In this document: piece after piece, positions 5,478-10,875 of the stretch
Numbering within the stretch: position 1 is the first letter of the stretch
Layout: the number at the start of each line of letters is the position of its first letter
Assembly (NCBI GenBank): GCA_943914835.1
Contig: CALUDO010000027.1
Span: forward strand, 1 to 10,875
Source: an uncultured Eremococcus sp.
Lineage (GTDB): Bacteria > Bacillota > Bacilli > Lactobacillales > Aerococcaceae
Reading direction: 5' to 3'
DNA: 10,875 nt
The notes under the pieces: model-generated
Database searches by the model: none
Seen by the model: the letters and a program-made list of their open reading frames with translations, nothing else
What the model was told of the DNA's origin: nothing
Made by a program: the position numbers and the translations under genes

Positions 5478-7574
5478 ATGAAGAATAACAACAAACATTC
5501 GTCCCATCGTCACCATAATCACGGCGATATGGATCACTTGAAGCACAACAATAGCAAAACTGAACAACATAGGGACCATAAACATCACGATCATCATGCT
5601 GGTCATGAACATGGCGGACACGGAGGGCATGAGCATCATCATCACGGAAACTTTAAGGAACTATTCTTAAAGTCATTGCCACTAGGAATCATTATTATGC
5701 TCTTATCCCCTATGTATGGATTTGAGCTACCATTCCAGTTTGCTTTTCCATATTCTGATATTGTAGTAGCTATTTTATCTACTATATTAATTATTTATGG
5801 TGGACGTCCATTCTATCAAGGTGCAGTTGATGAATTTAAACAAAAGGAACCTGGAATGATGGCGCTCGTTTCTTTAGGTATAAGTGTTTCATATTTATAT
5901 AGTATTTATGCTGTTATCGCTAGCTACCTCACGGGTGAAAAGGTGATGGACTTTTTCTTTGAATTTGCTTCATTACTATTAATCATGCTATTAGGTCACT
6001 GGATTGAGATGAAAGCTATTGGAGAAGCAGGAGATGCACAAAGAGAATTGGCTAAGTTAGTACCGAAAGATGCTCACGTTGTGTTAGAAGATGATTCAAT
6101 TGAAACACGTCCAGTTGCTGACTTAAAGGTAGGTGATTTAATTCGTGTTCAAGCCGGAGAAAATGTGCCAGCAGACGGAACTATCGAGCGTGGCGAATCA
6201 CGTTTAAATGAAGCTCTTTTAACTGGGGAATCCAAAGCAGTTAAAAAAGGTCCTGGCGATGAAGTAATTGGAGGCTCAACCAATGGGGAAGGAGTTCTTT
6301 ATATTAAAGTGCTTGAGACAGGTGATCAATCCTTCATCTCTCAAGTTCAGAATTTAATCAGCCAAGCTCAAAGTCAGCCTTCCAGAGCAGAAAATATTGC
6401 TCAAAAGGTTGCAGGGTGGCTCTTCTATGTTGCGGTCATTGTCGCATTAATAGCTTTTGTAGTGTGGATGGCTATAGCAGATATTCCAACGGCCGTTATC
6501 TTTACTATCACGACATTAGTTATCGCTTGTCCGCACGCATTAGGTCTTGCTATTCCATTGGTCACTGCCCGTAGCACAAGCTTAGGAGCCAGTCGTGGGT
6601 TACTGGTGAAAGACCGCCAAGCCTTAGAAATAGCTCAAGATGCAGATGTGATGATTTTAGATAAAACAGGTACTTTAACAACCGGTGAGTTTAAAGTATT
6701 AGATGTAAAACTTCTTAATGACAAATATACAAAAGAGGAAATCATTGCCTTATTAGCAGGTATTGAAGGGGGATCTAGCCACCCAATTGCTCAATCAATT
6801 ATTAGTTTCGCTAAGCAGCAAGGTATAAGTCCAGTATCTTTTGATTCAATTGATGTGATTTCCGGTGCTGGCGTAGAAGGCAAAGCCAAGGGCCATAGTT
6901 ACCAATTAATCAGCCAAAAAGCATATGGACGTAATTTGGATATTGATATTCCAAAAGGAGCAACTCTCAGTATATTGGTAGAAAACGATGATGCCATTGG
7001 TGCTGTAGCTTTAGGGGACGAATTAAAACCAACGAGTAAAGAGTTAATTAAAGCTCTTAAAAAGAACAATATTCAACCAATTATGGCAACAGGTGATAAT
7101 GAAAAAGCGGCTTTAGGCGCGGCAGAAGATTTAGGGATTGAATATAGATCAAATCAATCTCCACAAGACAAGTATGAGTTAGTAAAAGCACTTAAAGATG
7201 AAGGAAAAAAAGTTATCATGGTAGGTGACGGTGTCAATGATGCCCCCTCTCTTGCCTTGGCAGACGTTGGTATAGCTATTGGTGCTGGGACTCAAGTTGC
7301 ATTGGATTCAGCAGATGTCATATTGACTCAATCCGATCCAGGAGATATTGAATCATTCATTGAATTAGCACACAAAACAACTCGTAAAATGAAACAAAAC
7401 CTCTTTTGGGGAGCCGGTTATAACTTTCTAGCTATCCCTCTAGCTGCAGGAATTTTGGCTCCTATTGGTATCACATTAAGCCCTGCATTAGGCGCAATTC
7501 TAATGTCTGTGTCAACAGTCATCGTCGCCATTAATGCTATGGTATTAAGTTTAGATTCAAAAAATAAGGGTTAA
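5478..7574 (+). CDS. copB: CopB-type copper-exporting P1B ATPase
   Basis: 698 residues. The N-terminus (1-58) contains 21 histidines and no CxxC domain, as in CopB rather than CopA. The membrane ion site is CPH (351-353), diagnostic of the P1B-3/CopB group (Cu/Ag export) rather than CPC. Catalytic landmarks are all present: TGES 249-252 (actuator), DKTGT with phosphorylated Asp395, HP at 435-436 in the nucleotide domain, TGD 538-540, and GDGVNDAP 583-590. The C-terminal helices carry the conserved MSVSTVIVAINA. Its AAGGAG lies 9 bases before the ATG and directly after the repaired copY stop, so it is co-transcribed with copY and controlled by the two cop boxes. It should export copper from the cytoplasm. 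The gene looks intact. Confidence 0.95.
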   Translation: MKNNNKHSSHRHHNHGDMDHLKHNNSKTEQHRDHKHHDHHAGHEHGGHGGHEHHHHGNFKELFLKSLPLGIIIMLLSPMYGFELPFQFAFPYSDIVVAILSTILIIYGGRPFYQGAVDEFKQKEPGMMALVSLGISVSYLYSIYAVIASYLTGEKVMDFFFEFASLLLIMLLGHWIEMKAIGEAGDAQRELAKLVPKDAHVVLEDDSIETRPVADLKVGDLIRVQAGENVPADGTIERGESRLNEALLTGESKAVKKGPGDEVIGGSTNGEGVLYIKVLETGDQSFISQVQNLISQAQSQPSRAENIAQKVAGWLFYVAVIVALIAFVVWMAIADIPTAVIFTITTLVIACPHALGLAIPLVTARSTSLGASRGLLVKDRQALEIAQDADVMILDKTGTLTTGEFKVLDVKLLNDKYTKEEIIALLAGIEGGSSHPIAQSIISFAKQQGISPVSFDSIDVISGAGVEGKAKGHSYQLISQKAYGRNLDIDIPKGATLSILVENDDAIGAVALGDELKPTSKELIKALKKNNIQPIMATGDNEKAALGAAEDLGIEYRSNQSPQDKYELVKALKDEGKKVIMVGDGVNDAPSLALADVGIAIGAGTQVALDSADVILTQSDPGDIESFIELAHKTTRKMKQNLFWGAGYNFLAIPLAAGILAPIGITLSPALGAILMSVSTVIVAINAMVLSLDSKNKG

Positions 7575-7624
7575 CAGATCGAATGCTTGAAACTCCTTAA
7601 AGTATCAAGATACAATAGTTTTAC

Positions 7625-7643
7625 AGGAGAAAAAGAGATGTAA
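7625..7643 (+). other. Orphan ribosome binding site with ATG immediately followed by TAA
   Basis: AGGAG (7625-7629) with 8-base spacing to ATG (7638-7640), then TAA. It follows copB by about 50 bases, where cop operons often carry a third gene such as copZ. The sequence changes character just after, starting at 7649. A downstream gene was probably lost with only its translation start kept; a deliberate start-stop element is less likely. Confidence 0.4.
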
Positions 7644-7648
7644 GTACT

Positions 7649-7706
7649 GGCTCTTTGTAAAATCGTGTTGGTAGAAGTAGACAATTTTTCTGCCAACACG
7701 ATTTTT
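7649..7706 (+). terminator. Long hairpin: terminator after copB, possibly an insertion-sequence end
   Basis: Arms 7659-7676 and 7688-7705 pair over 18 positions with one G-U, around an 11-base loop. The right arm ends in TTTTT, so it can terminate copYB transcripts; the A-rich left side also allows weak leftward termination. The preceding GGCTCTTTG followed by a GTGTTGG-containing repeat resembles, from memory, termini of ISL3-family elements. No transposase or second terminus was found, so at most one IS end remains. Confidence 0.6.
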
Positions 7707-7887
7707 AATTTATTATAGAAGTGATTTCTTTTAAAATCCTAAAAGCCACCTATTTCGACAGTTTTATAGCTTGTTATTCTATTTTCTTGACATCAATACG
7801 ACCGTCTCGACAGTTCGTTGTTTCCGCTTCCCTTCGTCACTGTCCTCCTCGATCAGCGACAGCTATTGCACAGGTCTCCGTTATTTC
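7707..7887. other. Non-coding stretch with a GC-richer patch
   Basis: No complete gene on either strand. From about 7790 to 7887 the base composition becomes noticeably more GC-rich than the surroundings. CGACAG recurs three times (near 7756, 7808 and 7857), and CTGTC/GACAG pairs can form small hairpins. Leftward frames have short coding-like runs, each broken by stops, consistent with an eroded gene; no family is recognisable. Confidence 0.4.
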
Positions 7888-8076
7888 TTAATTCGTCGCT
7901 TCGCTCCTTGACACTAAAACATATTGAAATCCACTTTCATATTCATCGTTGAAATTGAAGTAATTATTAAATAGCGAGACTAGCTTTGATCCAGATTTAT
8001 ACTTATATACTTCTAATGAACCATTTCCTATAAACTCATCAGCTATACATCGGTAAGTAGTATTTGTTAAAACCAA
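7888..8076 (-). CDS. Small hypothetical protein or relic
   Basis: 62 codons from a TTG at 8076, chosen because GAGGTGAT lies about 4 bases upstream; an in-frame GTG at 8085 is also possible. The product is polar and aromatic, including YKYKSGSKLVSLFNNYFNF and ending VLVSRSEATN, with no signal peptide and no motif I recognise. The frame stays open further upstream, but that sequence is opposite better-looking plus-strand coding sequence and reads as noise. It may be the tail of a larger gene whose upstream part was replaced. Confidence 0.35.
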   Translation of the reverse strand: MVLTNTTYRCIADEFIGNGSLEVYKYKSGSKLVSLFNNYFNFNDEYESGFQYVLVSRSEATN

Positions 8077-8233
8077 TGATATCACCTCGATACAAGATAG
8101 GGAATATCTTGATCCTGATCGCCCCCAGCAACTAGAAGAATTAATTGAGACGCTAAACAGCATGAATACAATGAATCCTCAGCGGCGCCAAAATGCTATC
8201 ACACTTCTAAAAAAGGAGATTCAGTCTCTGTGA
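8057..8233 (+). pseudogene. Unidentified gene fragment (C-terminal tail)
   Basis: The frame is open from just after a TAA at 8054-8056 to TGA at 8231-8233. It encodes a helical, charged tail: DREYLDPDRPQQLEELIETL, then NSMNTMNPQRRQNAITLL and KKEIQSL. No start codon with a ribosome binding site precedes it, so the 5' end appears missing. It partly overlaps the opposite-strand small ORF; at most one of them is real in the overlap. Family not recognised. Confidence 0.35.
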
Positions 8234-8358
8234 TTGAAGACTTGATGGTTCATTATTATGATCCACTCTATCATATCACTCAAAAGCAGAATGAAATGAA
8301 GATAGAAAATCAGAACTCTTTAAAAACAGCTCAGAATTTAATTAGATTTTATAGTTAG
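8230..8358 (+). CDS. Small ORF or gene tail with a YYDPLY motif
   Basis: 42 codons from GTG 8230, overlapping the preceding TGA (GTGA), with AAGGAG 11 bases upstream. The product begins VIEDLMVHYYDPLYHITQKQ and ends LIRFYS, 3 bases before a terminator. A [L/V]xxYYDPLY segment followed by a short variable tail recalls the C-terminus of MnmH (tRNA 2-selenouridine synthase), so this may be the end of a lost mnmH-like gene in convergent orientation to metQ. That resemblance is from memory and rests on one motif. Confidence 0.35.
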   Translation: MIEDLMVHYYDPLYHITQKQNEMKIENQNSLKTAQNLIRFYS

Positions 8359-8391
8359 AAAAAAAGCCTCAAGCATTTGCTTGAGGCTTTT
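8359..8391. terminator. Bidirectional terminator between the YYDPLY tail and metQ
   Basis: A 13-bp perfect stem (8362-8374 with 8379-8391) and a 4-base loop, with an A run on the left and a T run on the right. It can end leftward metNIQ transcripts 22 bases after the metQ stop and also rightward transcripts from the scar genes. Confidence 0.85.
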
Positions 8392-8412
8392 CTCATAAGT
8401 CTGTCGTGAAAA

Positions 8413-9240
8413 TTATTCTTCTTCGGCTGCTTTTGCATCAAAAGCAGGTTTTAAGTGACCCTTTTCTGATAATTCGTCTACATAATTACGCACTTCATCA
8501 GAAGTAAAGGCTTTGATAAGGGCTTGAGTCGCTTCGCTATCAGCATTTTCTTCACGAGTAACGACTTGGATTGCGAAACGGTCTTGAGGATCCTCTTCTA
8601 AGAAAAGAGCATCTTCTGGAGTTAAATCTAATTTAGCAATGTAAGTTGGATAAGAGAAGACTAATTCAACACCATCTTCATAAGCTGCTGGTGTATTACC
8701 AACTTCGAGTGTGGTGAACTTTAATTGGTGTGGATTTTCAACAATATCGTCCACTGTTGGGAATAATCCAATATCTTCTGGAAGTGTAATTAATTCATAA
8801 TGAGCTAAGATTAAAAGTGCTCTCGCTTCATTCGTTGGGTCAGAAGGAATGGCTACTTCAGCCCCTTCTTCAATATCTTCGATAGATTCATAAACGGGTG
8901 AATAGAAGCCAACTACTGCATTATAGATAGGTTGAATAGCTACTAAGTCTGCATCCTTTTCTTGGTTAAACATTTCCATAAATGGTAAATGCTGTGCAAA
9001 GCTTGCATAAGCTTCATCATTGAAGACTGCTTCGTTATATTGAACGTTATCAGTCACTTCCATTAGTTCAATAGAATAAGGTTCTTCAATGGCTTCTGCA
9101 GCTAGCTCAACAATATCTGTCATTGGTGGAACTTGAGAAGCAACCTTAAGAACATTTTCTTCTTGAGCAGAAGCTAAACCCGTGAAGGCAGATAATCCAC
9201 TTGCAACAGCTAATCCAGTTAATAATAATTTTTTAAACAT
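8413..9240 (-). CDS. metQ: MetQ/NlpA-family substrate-binding protein, non-lipoprotein form
   Basis: 275 residues, standard for the family. A classic signal peptide (KK, hydrophobic core, ASA|Q cleavage near residue 25) precedes an NlpA domain. Landmarks include QHLPFMEMFN, the VGFYSPVYESIEDIEEGA segment, VAIPSDPTNEARALLIL (family: VAIPNDPTNxxRAL) and DIVENPHQLKF. There is no lipobox and no cysteine anywhere in the protein, although Gram-positive members are normally lipid-anchored. The usual GxxDANxFQH and NxNYA ligand motifs are replaced by DEAYASFAQH and FSYPTYI. It is very acidic. It follows metI by 12 bases with AAGGAG 6 bases from the ATG. Its role is extracellular substrate capture for the MetNI permease; methionine is the default substrate, but the altered motifs leave this open. 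Confidence 0.82.
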   Translation of the reverse strand: MFKKLLLTGLAVASGLSAFTGLASAQEENVLKVASQVPPMTDIVELAAEAIEEPYSIELMEVTDNVQYNEAVFNDEAYASFAQHLPFMEMFNQEKDADLVAIQPIYNAVVGFYSPVYESIEDIEEGAEVAIPSDPTNEARALLILAHYELITLPEDIGLFPTVDDIVENPHQLKFTTLEVGNTPAAYEDGVELVFSYPTYIAKLDLTPEDALFLEEDPQDRFAIQVVTREENADSEATQALIKAFTSDEVRNYVDELSEKGHLKPAFDAKAAEEE

Positions 9241-9252
9241 ACTATTCTCCTT

Positions 9253-9945
9253 TTATCTTCGTTCTAATTGACGGGCCCATCTCATGCCCGCCCATTGCAA
9301 CAGTTGAACCAATACTATAATGATGATGATCCCGGCATACATAATCTCGTTCTCATAACGTTGATAGCCATAACGAATCGCAAAGTCTCCGATGCCTCCG
9401 CCACCTACAACACCCATTATTGTTGAATAGGATAAGAAAGAGATGAATGCAGTGGTAAATCCCACGATGAGGGAGGATCTTGCCTCGACATAGAGAAATT
9501 TAAAAATCAATTGTAATAAACTTGCTCCTAAAGCATCCGCTAACTCCGTAACCCCCCTGGGCACATCAAACAAAGATTGTTCTACAAATCTGGCATACAA
9601 AGCCACAGCAATCACCATCATCGGAAAGGAGGCTGCAATCGGGTCACCGGTTGCTCGCCCATAAACTTGCCTAATAATCGGCTGCATGGCAACGACTAAT
9701 AGCAGAAAGGGAAAAGAACGGATAATATTCACAATCAGGTTCAAGAATTGATGTAACCAACGACTGTATGGTGAATGGCCTAATCGTTGACCGCTATTTG
9801 TTAGGAAAAGCAGGGTCCCTAAGGGCAGGCCAACTAAGAGCGCTGCGATCGTTGCAAAACCTAACATAATTCCCGTTTCTCCTAAACTCGCCCACAATTT
9901 AGGCCAGTAGTCCAGAATTTTTTCAATGACTTCATTCCACTCCAC
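9253..9945 (-). CDS. metI: MetI-type ABC permease
   Basis: 230 residues with about five membrane helices, matching MetI. The cytoplasmic EAA loop lies at residues 134-155 (ELADALGASLLQL through the VEA segment, family: EAAxxxGAsxxQIIxxVxLPEA), followed by FTTAFISFLSYSTIMGVVGGGGIGD, a hallmark of this subfamily. It starts at GTG 9945, sharing one base with the metN TAG, with GGAGG 10 bases upstream, so translation is coupled to metN. It forms the membrane dimer of the importer. Confidence 0.9.
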   Translation of the reverse strand: MEWNEVIEKILDYWPKLWASLGETGIMLGFATIAALLVGLPLGTLLFLTNSGQRLGHSPYSRWLHQFLNLIVNIIRSFPFLLLVVAMQPIIRQVYGRATGDPIAASFPMMVIAVALYARFVEQSLFDVPRGVTELADALGASLLQLIFKFLYVEARSSLIVGFTTAFISFLSYSTIMGVVGGGGIGDFAIRYGYQRYENEIMYAGIIIIIVLVQLLQWAGMRWARQLERR

Positions 9946-10676
9946 TACGCCAAAACCTCCAAGACCTTATCATGATAAGTGCCTTCAAAACTTCCTGCTT
10001 GAACCGAATGATTAGCGACAACATCAACCAGTCGTCCTTCTTCAATCAAAGCCACGCGCTGGCACAATTGTTGAACCACATCCAATTCATGCGTAACTAC
10101 TACGATCGTCATATTGAACTTTTGATGGGCAGCTCTTAAGAGATCCACAACTTCAGACGTCATGACCATGTCTAACGCTGAAGTAGGTTCATCACATAAA
10201 AGTATTTTAGGCTTAGTAATTAAGGCCCTAGCAATCCCAACTCTTTGTTTTTGGCCACCAGACAACTGGCTTGGGTATTGATTGCGTTGATTCTCTAAGC
10301 CGACAAATTTTAAGACACTGTCTAAGGATAGGGTATCTTGATAAGTATACAAGGTTAATGGGAGTAAGATATTTTCTGCAACCGTCTTATTATTTAAGAG
10401 GTTGAACTGTTGAAAAACCATGGAGATTTCTTTACGTTTTAAGCGTAATTGATCTTTACTCAAACGCGTCAGATCTTCTCCATCAACAAGGACAGTCCCT
10501 GCTGTAGGCTTTTCTAGGAGGTTGATAAACCGCAATAAGGTGGATTTACCAGCACCACTCTCACCCACTAATCCAAAAATTTCATTGGATTGGATACTTA
10601 AAGATACTCCATCAACGGCACGTATCTTTTGCTGATTTATGTGATACTCTTTAGCAACATCAATAAGTTCTATCAT
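9945..10676 (-). CDS. metN: MetN-type ABC ATPase lacking the NIL domain
   Basis: 243 residues with a complete nucleotide-binding domain: Walker A GESGAGKST (38-46), Q-loop Gln89, signature LSGGQ (138-142), Walker B LLCDEP (Asp162, Glu163), D-loop SALD and switch His196. MetN proteins are normally about 340 residues because a C-terminal NIL/ACT-like domain binds methionine and shuts down transport. Here the protein ends soon after the ATPase fold, so feedback inhibition by that route is not expected. It is the first gene of the operon, with AAGGAAGG upstream of the ATG. An alternative ATG 4 bases earlier is out of frame. With metI and metQ it forms an importer of methionine or a related amino acid or peptide. 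Confidence 0.85.
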   Translation of the reverse strand: MIELIDVAKEYHINQQKIRAVDGVSLSIQSNEIFGLVGESGAGKSTLLRFINLLEKPTAGTVLVDGEDLTRLSKDQLRLKRKEISMVFQQFNLLNNKTVAENILLPLTLYTYQDTLSLDSVLKFVGLENQRNQYPSQLSGGQKQRVGIARALITKPKILLCDEPTSALDMVMTSEVVDLLRAAHQKFNMTIVVVTHELDVVQQLCQRVALIEEGRLVDVVANHSVQAGSFEGTYHDKVLEVLA

Positions 10677-10711
10677 TCATTCACCTTCCTTTTCTAAATA
10701 CTCCCAGCAAC

Positions 10712-10740
10712 ATCATAGCAGACTTTTCATATTTAGTAAA
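10712..10740 (-). promoter_or_regulatory. Predicted sigma-A promoter of metNIQ
   Basis: On the minus strand, -35 TTTACT (10740-10735) and -10 TATGAT (10717-10712) with 17-base spacing. The leader would be only about 30 bases, too short for an S-box or T-box, and none is visible. Control is therefore probably by a repressor or activator rather than a riboswitch. Confidence 0.6.
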
Positions 10741-10875
10741 TTAACCGAGAAATCCTTTTTCTTAAAAGATAAAAGGCAATAGGTAGATAAGTGATAATAT
10801 TTTTTTATAAACATAGCTCTTAAAAGAGTCATTAAGAAAATAGTTTAATATTTTTATTTTATTATTAAACCTGTC
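10741..10875. other. AT-rich upstream region, no gene seen
   Basis: No credible ORF. Two weak inverted repeats are present: an imperfect one at 10754-10776 (CCTTTTTCTT with AAGATAAAAGG) and a short one at 10817-10828 (CTCTT AA AAGAG). Either could be part of a regulatory region for metNIQ or of a neighbour beyond the right edge. Confidence 0.35.

Noticed and set aside
7740..7900. GC-richer patch considered as an RNA gene or CRISPR-like repeat
   Set aside because: The CGACAG copies are short and irregularly spaced, and no tRNA or rRNA-like fold is apparent.
10677..10740. Search for a SAM riboswitch or Met T-box ahead of metN
   Set aside because: The predicted leader is about 30 bases and shows none of the conserved elements.

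Overview
This is AT-rich DNA with Gram-positive-type ribosome binding sites (AGGAGG-like) and several GTG starts. It looks like a low-GC Firmicute. The CopY/CopB and Met-type ABC genes point to Lactobacillales (an Aerococcaceae-like host is a guess). The efflux operon at the left reads more like anaerobic Clostridia/Tissierellia. These assignments rest on protein character only; no search was run.

Left block (1-4300, minus strand): a tightly overlapping operon, tetR - MFS exporter - FtsX-type ABC permease - start of an ABC ATPase. A near-perfect palindromic operator lies just downstream of the predicted -10 and covers the likely transcription start. The permease gene is cut by one in-frame TAG, and the reading frame is open on both sides of it.

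Scar region (4300-4990): a perfect 19-bp terminator hairpin, a small unidentified fragment, two further inverted repeats, and a decayed piece of a phage/ICE-type SNF2 helicase reading leftward. The helicase relic ends within the copper promoter, so the copper genes appear to have been joined to old mobile-element DNA.

Copper block (4929-7574, plus strand): a promoter with two cop boxes, copY, and copB (a CPH-type P1B ATPase with a His-rich N-terminus). copY carries a one-base expansion of an A tract. This throws its metal-binding C-terminus (CxCx4CxC) out of frame, although that motif is intact in the next frame.

Second scar (7575-8412): no complete recognisable gene. It holds an orphan ribosome binding site followed by ATG-TAA, a hairpin that may be an insertion-sequence end or terminator, a locally GC-richer stretch, short ORFs and gene tails on both strands, and a bidirectional terminator.

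Right block (8413-10740, minus strand): a metN-metI-metQ-like uptake operon from one sigma-A-like promoter. The ATPase lacks the C-terminal NIL sensor domain. The binding protein has a signal peptide but no lipobox cysteine, and its ligand-site motifs are divergent, so the substrate is uncertain.

I found no clearly new multi-gene system. The most informative observations are the two single-site lesions (amber in the permease, frameshift in copY), the helicase relic contributing to the cop promoter, and the atypical Met-type transporter.
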